NCBI GenBank assembly: GCA_030015575.1 | Contig: JASDDO010000006.1 | Location: forward strand, 102,726,045 to 102,790,044 | DNA: 64,000 nt | Direction: 5' to 3' | Source of the DNA: Agapanthus africanus | Lineage: Eukaryota > Streptophyta > Magnoliopsida > Asparagales > Amaryllidaceae | Shown here: piece after piece, positions 23,315 to 34,380 of the stretch | How positions within the stretch are numbered: position 1 is the first letter of the stretch | How the letters are laid out: each line of letters starts with the position of its first letter | Position numbers and translations under genes: made by a program | Notes under the pieces: generated by a model | Databases searched by the model: none | Told to the model about the DNA's origin: nothing | What the model saw: only the letters and a program-made list of their open reading frames with translations

Positions 23315-23500
23315 TAGAGCTAGAGCCTTAGGCGAAGTCCCGACGGAGTTTGAAATCCGAACGAACCCGAAACCCGTATTCAAAAATGCCCTCTGTCCAG
23401 ATTTTAAAATTGTGGATTTTTCAAGATTAAAAATATCCAGAAAATCAAGCAGGGTTTTTTAAGAATTACTGTAAATTTCGAGGACCTAATTCCACTTTTC

Positions 23501-23556
23501 CACCGCGCTTCCGCGGCATGAGCAAGGCTCATGCGGCGGATCCGCGGTCGTACGGC
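23501..23556 (+). repeat. GC-rich palindromic island in A1 leader
   Basis: The island has CCGCGG (23511), an 8-bp hairpin GCATGAGC/GCTCATGC with a 3-nt loop (23516-23534) and the palindrome GCGGATCCGC (23536-23545). It begins about 199 nt after the primer site. The core GCGGATCCGC also occurs in the LTR of H1. Confidence 0.55.
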
Positions 23557-25238
23557 CCCAGTATTTAAATTATTTTGCACAGTAATTCTTAGTTTCCAGT
23601 GCTGAGTTTTCTGGGAATTTTTAATATGCAGTAAACAGTTGAGCATTTTTGGGTTGTATTGGGAATCAAAGATTCGATCGGGGTTTCAAATTTTGTCTGT
23701 GTGGCTTTCCGGATAAATTTTAGAATATGTTAAAAAGTTCGACCGGATACAAATACCCAATTTTTCCCCTGTCGGGAAATTTCTAAGTGTTGGATTTTTC
23801 CGTGGTTTAACGATGTTCTAAGTAGTGCAAGTAACGCGATGGTCCCTCTAGAAGACAACAAACCTTAACTCGATTATGTGACCATCTTGAACTGCCCCTT
23901 GAACCTTCGGGTTTGGGGCAGTACGGCGTGCCACATGTGAGGCGTTGGCTTGACCCTTCTACGGCTGGACCGTTGGTACTGAGGCACGAACTGAATGTTG
24001 TTAGACTTGTTTCATGTGTTGATCTGTATCGGGAAAACTTGGGTGTTCGATTGTTCGATCGAAAAGTTTAACATTTTCTGTTTATCCGGAATGGGATACA
24101 ATAATTGGAATTCACAAACAGTTATGTGATAACTGGATGAATGTTATAAACATAGCAATTTAGTCTCACTTGATCGGTTGCCACGGAATTTTGATGTGAT
24201 CAAAAGTCCGTCGCAATCACGTAGCGTACGCGGATACTCGCCGGATAAACTTAATAGACAGCCTCACCCCATAGCCCCGACCAAGTGACTGTAGGAGAAC
24301 CCCGTCGCCGAAAGCATCCGTTCGGGTGCTCGCGGCAGCGGTGTTCCGCCTTGGTGCACTTCGTCGACGGTATCGGGGGTGCGGCCGCCTACTGAAGTTT
24401 GCGACGAGCATTCGATCAAAATGTCGGGAATTTTGTTGAATTGCCCGACTTGATATTGAAAAGTGTTTTCGATAATGAGACTAAAATGCGGGGTTTATAA
24501 TTGTTAGGCATGCGATGTCTAAGGAATTCATTTGATTAGGCATGCGATGTCTATGCAGATTGCGGATTCCAACTGTTGTAGTTTTACACTTTCTTTTCTG
24601 TGACCGTAAGTGTAATATGTGATATCGCCGGTTTCGTTGCTATATGTCAACGTCAATTGGGATGGACATATTTACTTACGTTGATGACATTTGATGTTAT
24701 GTGTTGCTGGATATGTTATATTGGATCGTCGTGTTGAATAGCCGGGGGGTTTTTATGTGAGATGAGTGTTTTTAATTTTCATTCATGTAAAAACTTGTAT
24801 GTAATATTCTTTTTATTGGGGCACTTCCAGGTAGCGGAAGTTGTCACCGTTGATGTATATTATTTACTTTTCCGCACTAGGATAGACCCAAGGAGGAGGG
24901 CACAAGTAACCGGGTTCTGGAGTCCAGTGGGAGACCAACTCGAGGAGTCGAGTCCGGGTCTGCTAACTCCAGAATTGGTAGGGTTGCTTGCCGCTCTCGT
25001 AGGGGTCTAGGGGTGTGGGTTTGGCTATTCATCACGACCGTGGAATCCGTGTTTTATACTGGCTCGTATTGAAAACACGGACGTCCTAGTATATCCAATA
25101 TTTCATATGATTCTTCTGCTGCGATATCTGTGATGTGATCATGTGATGTTCTGTGATAGATACAGTATATAGTATATATGATATATTATATAGGCGTTAC
25201 TTATGTTTTACTCCCGCGCTAGCCCTGCCCCGCTCTGT

Positions 25239-25259
25239 CGTTAGTTACCTAACCTAACG
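25239..25259 (+). ncRNA. Conserved leader hairpin CGTTAG/CTAACG
   Basis: Six-base arms enclose 9 nt. B1 has the same arms and spacing at 53636-53656, just beside a shared GC-rich block (CGCTAGCCC..CCCGCTCTGTCG). The loops differ slightly. Confidence 0.45.
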
Positions 25260-25430
25260 GTGCACGAGGGGACATCGAGGCGAATGCGGATGGCATAAGT
25301 GTACGTCGTATTTATCTGTGATGTTTAGGTACTTAAATAATGGGACTTCATTAATGAGATTAATGAGATAAAAGAAACCTAAGATGTTGTAGAATCGAAT
25401 TTCAAAATAAAACAGGTAGCTACAGTTCTT

Positions 25431-25690
25431 GCTTTGCACAGCGGTATATATGATATATCCTGCACCTTATTCGATAAGGAAAGGACCGAGATCCCTTCAC
25501 CTGGAGTGACTCCTTTAGAAACAACTGGCAGATGCTACACCCTCGGTTTGTCTTTTGATTGCTTTTAACTGTTTTTGCTTTGCACAGTGATATATATGAT
25601 ATATCCCGCACCTCATTCGACGAGGAAAGGACCGACGATCTCTTCACCGGTAGTGACTCCTTTAGCAAAACTAGAAAAGCCTCAAAAGCT
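25431..25690 (+). repeat. Tandem duplication in A1 leader (146-bp period)
   Basis: GCTTTGCACA recurs at 25431 and 25577 with similar downstream text. Each unit has a small stem: CCTTAT/ATAAGG (25465-25479) in the first, and CCTCAT/ACGAGG (25611-25625) in the second, where one base pair changed from T-A to C-G on both arms. A second change in that arm leaves one mismatch. Confidence 0.65.
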
Positions 25691-25806
25691 CTCCATTTTA
25701 AAAATCATTTGATTCTACAACGATATCGAGTTCATTACGCAATAGGTTTTCAGAAAAACCAGTCGTAGCCCTCCGTCATTTCAGATAAGTACTAGTTAGT
25801 ATTCGT

Positions 25807-26016
25807 GCTGCGGTTGTTTGGCATGCGTCAAGGCGTAGTGTACGGTAGCTAACTAGTGCTTATCTGCTACCATACGATGCGATTGGATTAGGGTATTCGT
25901 ACGGCGTTGTTTGGCATGCGTCAAGGGTCGTGTGGGTGGGTTTAATTCAATCAGGAAATGACGGGTTGAACTTGACTAGCAGACTATGGGTTGTTTGGCA
26001 TGCGTTAAGGTCATAG
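25807..26016 (+). ncRNA. Three-hairpin array in A1 leader RNA
   Basis: Three copies of TTTGGCATGCGTCAAGG-like text lie at 25807-25839, 25901-25931 and 25984-26016. In each, UUGGC pairs with GUCAA (GUUAA in the third) around the loop AUGC. Flanking bases form outer stems that differ from copy to copy: GCTGCG/CGTAGT, ACGGC/GTCGT and CTATGG/TCATAG, several pairs being G-U. A2 and B1 have the same three hairpins in the same order with different stem sequences. No known RNA family is recognised. Confidence 0.6.
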
Positions 26017-26495
26017 CGAGCTAGGGGCAGAATATTATCGGGAATTTCAAGTGTTGAAATTTGCAATGAGATTGCATACCTTCTATGAGATAGTTGGATC
26101 CCGATACCCACTGCGAGTAAGAGTTACTCCTGGGAGAGTTTTATACATTACAATTAGCCGATCAAGTAGGTGTCCAGAAAGGTGTTAACGAGGTTACGCC
26201 TCTGGGAAAACGAGGTTTACATTAATTAGGTTCGTGCGAAAGCACGGGGGACCTCCCTCAAAGTACCGACACTGGCCTGGCTGAAAGACTGGCGAACCTG
26301 TAGTGTGTAATTAATCCCGGCTAGTCTTTCCTTTTAGGGTTTGAAGGAAGATTTGATAAAAAGCAGTGGGAGCCATCCTGATTAGATAAAATAAAAACCA
26401 ATCTGTTCTTGCAAGAGCGCACGCTGAGTGTTTTCTTCTCTCTCTCTCCAAGTAGCGACCATATCACGCCTTAATCAAGATAATAATACGGATTA

Positions 26496-29230
26496 TTGAC
26501 CGAACCCGCTTGTTATACTGAGCTGGGGAACGTTGGTCCCGCTCCAACTTATAATTGTTATAAGACAGAGCAGGTAATTGGGGAATACCAGATTTCCTGT
26601 GCCGCCCAAACGAAGAAAGTGCATATGATGCATCATCTTCGGGTGTGTTCATTACAAAGAACTGTTTCTCAGTATCCTCCGTATCTTGAGTATATGATAC
26701 CGGATAAGGATCCCAGATATGTAATCTGTTACATAGGGCTACAAAAGGGTAGAAAAACTGAGAAAGGGTGATAAGTTTCATGAGGCAGAAAACGGGGCAA
26801 ATGTTGCAGCCAAGTCTGTCGGTCACTGTCACCCTGTATTGTAATACATTGATTCTGAACGAATGTTATTAGATACCGAACCTGATATACAAAATCATAT
26901 CAGTCTCTTTATAAAAGAAATGATAAAATTTTGTATTGCTGGATAATATTTTGAACATTTCCTATATCAAAAGTTGATCGGTTCAGGCACGTTATCTAAA
27001 AGCATTAATGTTCTAAATCAAACTACAGTTCTTAGTATATAGAACACACAAAAGAGGAAGAGTTCAGAAATGAACGAATTCTTCTTAAGGTATTATAGAC
27101 TAGGTCATATCAATGCGACCCGACTAGATGGAGTTACATAAAGATGCATATTTAAATTAGTTTGAATTAAATCTTATGAAACTCGCCAGTCATGTCACAT
27201 AGATAAGATGACCATAGCCCTGTTTATTGGAAACAGAGAAAGAGTTAGTGAACTCTTGGGATGATACATGTTGATGTATGTAGGTCCCCTGTCTACACAT
27301 GCCAGGACTGGTTCTTTATACTTCATTACGTTCTCTGATGATCTTTCGAGATTCAGACCTATGTTCCTATTGAAACACAAGTCCGAACCTTTTGAGATAT
27401 TCAAAGAATATAAGTTAGAAGTAGAGAACCAAAATACGGGTATAAGTATTATGTCCTTTGATGTGATCATGGAGGAGAATACTTGAGCACGGAAATCCTG
27501 GACTATTCTAAAGGAGAATGAGATTCTCTCTCAGCATTACTCCTCCGTATACACCATAACACGATGGTATATCGGGGCGGAGCAATCACACCCTATATGA
27601 TATGGTGTGCTCTATGATGAGTACTACTGAGTTACCTTTTTCCTATTGGGAGTTATGCACTTGAGAAGCTGCATACCTATTGAATAGGGTTCCAATCAAA
27701 TCAACTGCCTGCCACTTCATATGTGATATGGAAAGGGAAGAGCCCATGTCTTCAGTTAGTTAAGATTTGGAGTTGTCCGGCCTATGTCTAAAAGCAAAAT
27801 CCGGACACGCTCGAGGCAACGTCTGTTATGTACAACTGGAAATGTTCCAGCCATACAAATTGCAGCTGATGATTTGATAGAACCAAAGGATTCAGTAGAA
27901 TCCAACGAACCTCAACCTCTCCGCCGATCTAGTAGGGTTCCTCACCCACCTGAGAGATACTTCTGTTTCTCTATGACAGTGGGAGCGAGGATTGCATCAT
28001 GAGATGATGACCCAACTAGCTTCGAGATGGCCATTAGGAGTGAGACTCTGTAAGAATGGCTGGATGTTTATGGATGTTTATCGATCTGAGATGGAATCCT
28101 TATACACCAACAAAGTATGGACTTTGGTTGCTATATCTGAAGGGTTAAATCCCCATCAGGAGCAAGTATATCTTGAGAAGATTATTTGGTGTATATGGAA
28201 AGGTTGAGACTTTCAAAGCTAGACTTGTTAAAGGTTTTCGTCATCAACCAGGCGTGGATAATGATGAAACCTTTTCCAATACCTATGCTTAAGTCCATCC
28301 AGATCCTACTTGCCACGGCTACATACCATGACTACGATATCTGGTGGTTAGGTGTCATGACTGCTTTTCTAAATGATGTTTTAGAAGAGTGAGTCTATAA
28401 GTACACAGCCAGAGGGCTTCGTAAACAGTGGGAGCAGCGGAAACTTGTGCAAGATGTTTTATCTGATAAAGCAGGCATCGCAGAGTTGGAACGTCTGTTT
28501 TGATGTGTTTGTCAAAAAAGTTGACATCATCAAAATGGTAGATGAACCTTGTATAAACAAAAGGGTAGTAGGGAGTATGGTGGTGATCCTCGTAGAGTAC
28601 GTGGATGACATACTCTTGATAGGAAAGGAGTTTCCTATGCTACGATCGATCAATCTCCGTTTATCACAAAGATTCTCCGTATAGGATCAAAGTGATACCT
28701 ACTAAATCCTGAGTTTTGGATCTATTAGATAGATCTAAATGGATGTTAGAATTCTCACTATTTGTAGTGAGATGATATCAATAGATCCTGGGGAGAATCG
28801 CTGGAAGGGTTCCAGGGTGATAAAGACGACTGAATGTCAGTCGCAGGCAGTATCTTTACCCTCAATAAAGGGACGGTATGTTGGAAGAGTTCCAAGCTAG
28901 ATACCGTGACATACTAGACGATAAAGGAAGGATACATCGCTACTTAAGATGCTACCAAAGAGGATGTTTGGGTGTATATTAGTTCATGAGATGAACTACT
29001 TTCCGACCATTGTGAGACAATGGAGTTGTGGCTTATGCCAAGGAACGCAGGTCCCATCAGTGATCCAGACATATTCTAAGGCAGTATCACTTGATCATGG
29101 AGATAGTTGATCTCCAGGATGATCGAGGTTTGGAGAGTAGACTTAGAGGATAACATGGCGGATCCACTCACGAAGGTCTATTCCCAGAGAGAGACTTTTA
29201 AGGGATGGTTGAGTATGAGATACTTCGACC
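26496..29230 (+). pseudogene. Degenerate pol of copia A1
   Basis: Fragments in shifting frames keep the copia order: zinc-knuckle-like NCYKTEQ (26500-26640), integrase core piece YFITFSDDLSRF (27268-27486), linker piece LRRSSRVPHPPERYF (about 27920), reverse transcriptase pieces including EYVDDILLIGKE (28445-28684), and a remnant of RNase H up to the polypurine tract. Many stops and frameshifts separate them. A gag capsid domain is absent, as in A2. The decay contrasts with the well-preserved LTRs, so most of it probably predates this insertion. Confidence 0.8.
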
Positions 29231-29251
29231 ACTGCTACAGATGGCCCTAGT

Positions 29252-29264
29252 GCAAGTGGGAGAT
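29252..29264 (+). other. Polypurine tract of copia A1
   Basis: GCAAGTGGGAGAT directly precedes the 3' LTR start TGTTAG at 29265. Confidence 0.85.
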
Positions 29265-31454
29265 TGTTAGTTAAATGTATGCTCTAGAGGCCATTACTGT
29301 ACATAGGATGTATATTGTAGTGGATGCTGGGACATATATAGGAAGGACTTTCTTGCTCGACATGATAGTATGCTATCTGGTTACTCTTTACCTTAACGAG
29401 TAAGTTGATTGCCTCTCTATTACATGTTGGTAAAGCCCTTAGGATGTGTACTTGACTACCTGGACTATGATGCAGATCATACTAGTGGGGACATGGTAGT
29501 ACATAAGTACATCCTTCAAAGTCCCTAGTCGTGGGTGTATCGAGACGGGGCATCGATATACCAGAGTAGACTAGCGTGTACCTTCTCGACCCATACAGAT
29601 GGGCGATGGATGATCCCATATCCATTGGTGTTTGACATCAGAGATGATATACGGGTGCTCAGTAGAGACTGGGTACACTGGACGGACTCGCCGAGAACTC
29701 CCAGATGGTATTATACCTCACGTCAGATGGCAGTTCTCTGGTGACACTGGTACAGAGTAGTCTGTTGACCCGAGATCGTCATAGAGTCTTGTGTGGTTCC
29801 CACTGTGCTTTGATTTCCATATTACCACGTCCAAGAGGACGTGCAAAACGGTGGTTTTTGGGTACAGTCCCGAGTCACATGGAGGCAATGAGCGATAGGA
29901 GGGGATTCGTCTCTCCCGGTATAGGGAGTTGATGTTGCGCTGTGTTCGATTGGCTATAACAGGAAATCCCTGGCCAGGGTTGCTGAGATTTACTGGTAAG
30001 TGTTACCAGTAGTTTCTCGAACAGTTATAGACCTCGTATCAACACGACTTATCGAGCTATTGGAGTCTGACGTTTACTACCCCTAGGCGAGATATGCGAC
30101 ATATCAGACGATCAGACCGGACTGTACGGTAGTGTTACTGGTTGGATTCACAGGAGTGTGAGCGGGCTTGCTCGTCGATCTTCTGATCGCTCAATACCCG
30201 GGTGGCCGTTACGTTTAGCAGACCGCTTGCGGCTTGTGGGTGTTTGATATGATCATCACCTGCTGCCGGCGTATTGACGAGTCTTTAGAGTCCTACACAG
30301 AGGTTTCCTGGCTCAAGCGAAACGAAATAGGAGCACATATGAGATATGTGCGGGACCGAGAATAATACGAGTATGTGATACTGTATTCGATTCTCGCGAT
30401 GTGACATTGATCGGTTATATGCGATATAGCCGGGTTATCGGATCAAGTGTTGATTCGATAAGTTGTTACTAATGATACTAGTCGGTTATATGCGATATGA
30501 CCGGATCGTTAAATCAAGTGTTGATTTAATGATTTAATGCATAATTATATATTTAATATATTACTTTGCATTAACTAGTTTCGGTTCACTTAAGATGGAT
30601 TTTCTGACTCGGATGTGCGCATTGTATATGCGATATATTTTTGCGCATTTGCTTGTATCATGTTTGATGATACATGTTTACTTGGTTAAGTGTAAAGAAT
30701 TAAACCATGGTTAAACTTATGATTAGGGTTTGATTTCCTTTTCTCATTTATTTATCTATTTATTCATTTTGGAAAATAGATGGAAAAAGGAGAAAAAGGT
30801 TGGTTGCTTTTTTTTTTGTTTAGTGGAAGCTTCATGAAACCTTAACCCTAACCATTCCTTTAACCTTGGTCAATTCTCTACACATAACCATAGTTACTAT
30901 TATGATAAGAATGATTATTCTTTTCTTTTCTAATTAATCATTCTCATCATTTTCTTCTTCTTCTTCTTTGAACTCAAGAAGAAACCTTCACTTCATCAAT
31001 GGTGGATTGATGAAATGAGTGAGAAATCCAAATCTAAAGTCTACCCACTTCCTATTTCTTCATCCTCTACCTCTTGCCAAGTAGTAGAGTGTGTTTCCTT
31101 CACAAGTTTTCAAGGCTCGGTGAAGGTGGAGCTTGATCTAGCGATGTCTCGACGTAGATCATCTTCGGCATGGACATCGACGACCTAGCTTGCCATTTCT
31201 CCGACGAAGCGACACTAGAGCCCGGATTTTGATTTGGACAGCGGAGACGACTTCGTTGCGGAGCCGTGGAGGTGGAGCACCGGATCTACAAAGGTTGTAT
31301 TTCCGTTAAACTCGTAGTTAAGTGTTAACTAGTTTCTATTTCGCCTAGATATCTAGCAAACGATCCGTAGTCGGGTCTCTCGGCACCTAGAATTTTTTAA
31401 TTTGGCATGTTCGATGCCTTGTGAGACCTCACTAGAGTGCCTAGGAACCCTACA
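29265..31454 (+). repeat. 3' LTR of copia A1
   Basis: 2190 bp, TGTTAGTTAAATG...CCCTACA, near-identical to 21115-23300. It is followed by the right target duplication CTCTA (31455-31459). Confidence 0.9.
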
Positions 31455-32888
31455 CTCTAAAGATCTATAGTCAACTATCATGGGTACTCATAACATGTCT
31501 TATCGACGATGTCGAACTCTGGCCTACTGGGTGTGCGTCATATGACCGCTCCTGGGTCTAGGTCTTCTCGTTTAGTATTTCCAGAAAGATCTTGTCGGGG
31601 GCTCTCCCAAATCTCGTTCCTGCCGAACTGCCCGGAAGTTATCATCTCTTACTAAATCTATGTCTTGTTCCGGAACGGCTGCATACTCATCACGACTCCT
31701 CCTAGAATATATATCCATAGTCAAATCTTCTGCTTGCGCATCACATCTCAGATGTCGGAGGAGTGGAACGTCATCTCGTCAAGATCTCGTACGAACCTCT
31801 TACTCCACTTTTCTCTAATGTCGACTGCTTCGGACTCGTCTCTTTGTGGCTGCATGGACTGCGCTCCAAAGGCTATACTCGTATCTGGAGTCTTCCAAGC
31901 AATGCATCCCATCACATAATATCCGAATTAAGTCGAACCATCCGATCGATTTGTCCAAACCTCATAATCCCCCAAGATCTCAACACCTTGGGTACAATTT
32001 AATAGTATCGAATATATGCCACAGCACCTATGGACCAACCATAGAAGGGCAGACCCAAGCATCACTAATTGTACCGTTAAACTGCCGCAAACCCTAAGGT
32101 TCGCCGGCTTTCCATGGTCATTAAATTGAGTTAGGGTTACATTCTTTTAGAGGGTCCGTAGAATTCTTGCATTATTTTCCGAATACTTTAAACTTGGAAA
32201 ATGGGTTCCTGACATTCGATCGTCTCTATCGACTCTCAACGTACCCGCGTGAAGTCTTCTCTAGCTGGAATCAATCAATCTGATGACCTCATATCGGGGT
32301 AGACAATGAATCACATGTCCTAGTCTTTCATCTCTGGTGACTAGCAATCTCCTATCATATCTCGAAGTATAACTCGTGCGGCATTAGCTTCAAACATCTG
32401 GGGCGATATCTTTTCATTCGCCGAAATCACTGGACCGTTCGTCCGCATACCGAACAGTGCCTCAATCATCAAAATAATATGTGCTCTGACGGTCATCACA
32501 ATCTGGCTAGCCTCTTGAAGTGGCCCAATCCCCTCGTGCTGATCTGCACGTCCGAGAAATATCGTAAAAGCGATCCATCAAATGCTCATGGCGCGAAAAC
32601 ACAATAAAACAACGCCTCTATGCAATCATATGCCCCTGGAATCAGGCTCTGGTCAGTCCTCGTCCATGACGAGCTCATGCTGACCGCAACTTTAGCCGTA
32701 GCTCTCCACGCCCGTACCACCATGATAACAAAACCATAACTGGTACTGATGAGGCTAGATCATAGGAATGAATATAATACTGGGCAAGGAAATGTACATC
32801 CTAAGGCTTCTTAAGCGGAGTAGCGTATCGTAAGTATGCCGCGGAACATACCCACGGTACGTCACTCTACATTAGTCACCTACTCCAT
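31455..32888 (-). repeat. Internal fragment of gypsy G2 between A1 and H1
   Basis: After the target duplication the sequence follows G1 from about 1950 to 3740 (shared text GAACTCTGGCC..CTGGGTGTGCG, CATGGACTG..GCTCCAA, TAAACTTGGAAAATGGG, CGCGGAACATACC). No intact domain or long frame is present. It breaks at 32888, where H1 inserted. Confidence 0.7.
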
Positions 32889-34340
32889 TGATTGATGTGA
32901 AAGAGTGTGTGTAGTTAACCGCAATCAATAACGGTGTCGCGTGTAGCTAGACCGAGATGAGTACGGGTCGTCCTCAGGGAAACGTTGAACTTTTTACTCT
33001 TACTTTAGATGTGTTGAAAAAGAGAGAAGGAAATAAGAATTTTGTGAAAAGTTTCTAGATCTACGTTAAGCAAGAATGCAAAAATATAGATATAGATTAT
33101 TTTAGAGATGTTGATAATATAATAAGAGGGCTTGTAGGGTTCGTTAGGATTTAGTAGTCATGGATGATTAATTAAAAGTTACCCTTTTTATTCTTTAATA
33201 GATTTATAACTAGAACGACGGTGATGCGTGTAGATTAGGGTTTCTGGAGGGAAAAGGAATCCCACTCTTAACCCTTATCTCGACACGGAACTCCGTTCAT
33301 ATCCAGCCTTTACCAAAACAATCATTAATCTAATCTCTAATCGCGGTCGGAACTAACAAAGAATTGTTAGCGCGCCCGATTAGGATGTTAATGATTCTTT
33401 TGATAAAGTTCATAAACTTTATAGGACATAAAAAGGGTTTAGAGATGTTCATCGTTCATTAGCCTACCCTAATCCTACGAACCCTAACAAGCGGAGAATT
33501 ATTCGCGCATGTTGGGAGAAGAAGATGAAAAGACAGAGAGGGAAAACATAATGTAAAATACAAAAGAATTAAATAAAATAACTACCTTTATTAATCAACT
33601 TGAACAATCTACACTTTATTCCTTCGAAAATGATTACAAAGACTAGTTTGCTTTTCGATCTTTTCCAAGAAGGTAGACGAACAGTTGATGATCAGCCTGG
33701 ATGCGTGAGCGCCTGGGGCTTCGTGATCTCTTCGGCTTGATAACTTTTCCAAGAGGCTCTCGGTGCCCTTTTATAGTTCAAAGCCAGAATCTTTAGGTTG
33801 GAAACTTGGTAAAATTCAGCAGTGATTGATCTCCCAAAATTGTAGCAAAAGATCTCTCTAGATTGCCGCGGATCCGCGGCCAACAGGGGGGTTTGGCCGC
33901 GGTTCCGCGGCCAATGGTGAGGATCTCTTCATCAAAATTCTTAGGCTTTCTTCTTGTGACATGTGGCAATCCTAGGCACCTTTAGAATTCATAAATCTTC
34001 TCTCGGTTGCTTCCAGACTTGGTCTCCAAATTTTGCTTCTTAATTTGGCAAGTTTTCTTCAACAAATTGATTTCTTTGATCTATTCTGCATAACAACTTG
34101 GAAAATTCTGCACAATAATCTTAAATAATATTTAGTAGACTTAGTTCTACTAGGATTTGGTCAATAGATTTATTTGCATACATTTTCCTACAAAATACTA
34201 ATTAAAATATATTAACACATGGAAAATGGTGTTTTTACACATAAACCCTCATATGTATAATATATTATAATAAAGTCCTTTTTTAATATGAAATTGGTAG
34301 GAAAAATGTAATACAAATGTGCAGTTTTATCAACTGAACA
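32889..34340 (-). repeat. 3' LTR of H1
   Basis: Plus strand TGATTGATGTG...CAACTGAACA, 1452 bp. It contains two strong GC palindromes at 33865-33880 (GCCGCGGA/TCCGCGGC, perfect) and 33893-33914 (10-bp arms around TT). Confidence 0.9.
33865..33914. repeat. Double GC palindrome in H1 LTR
   Basis: A perfect 16-bp palindrome (33865-33880) and a 22-bp inverted repeat TTGGCCGCGG/CCGCGGCCAA (33893-33914) stand 12 bp apart. Both are intact in the partner LTR at 39209-39224 and 39237-39258. They recall the CCGCGG islands of the copia leaders. Confidence 0.6.
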
Positions 34341-34343
34341 AAT

Positions 34344-34380
34344 ACCCCCAAACTTTTCTTTGATCGTCCCGAGCAAACTA
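34344..34380 (-). other. Polypurine tract and conserved 3' end of H1
   Basis: The minus strand reads TTTGCTCGGGACGATCAAAG and then AAAAGTTTGGGGGTATT, ending at the LTR start TGTTCAG. The form GCTCGNGGACGAGCAAA followed by AAGTTTGGGGG is characteristic of plant Tat/Athila-lineage gypsy elements. Confidence 0.75.

Larger units (their letters stand above)
23315..26490 (+). repeat. Long untranslated leader of copia A1
   Basis: About 3.2 kb without a credible coding frame separate primer site and pol remnant. It contains a GC-rich palindromic island (23501-23556), a CGTTAG/CTAACG hairpin (25239-25259), a tandem duplication (25431-25690) and three similar hairpins (25807-26016). Parts align with the B1 leader (52577-54650) although the LTRs of the two families differ. 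The conserved pieces are all palindromic, which points to function as RNA structure. Confidence 0.7.
21115..31454 (+). mobile_element. Complete copia element A1, non-autonomous
   Basis: The element has two LTRs, an initiator tRNA-Met primer site, a polypurine tract and a perfect 5-bp target duplication. The LTRs differ by roughly 35 sites over 2.2 kb by eye (about 98 % identity), so insertion is fairly recent. The pol region is nevertheless badly decayed and gag is missing. I infer that it was copied in trans by proteins of a related element. Length is 10.3 kb. Confidence 0.9.

Noticed and set aside
24762-25010. 82-codon frame in the A1 leader
   Set aside because: It is not preserved in the matching B1 leader; no domain.
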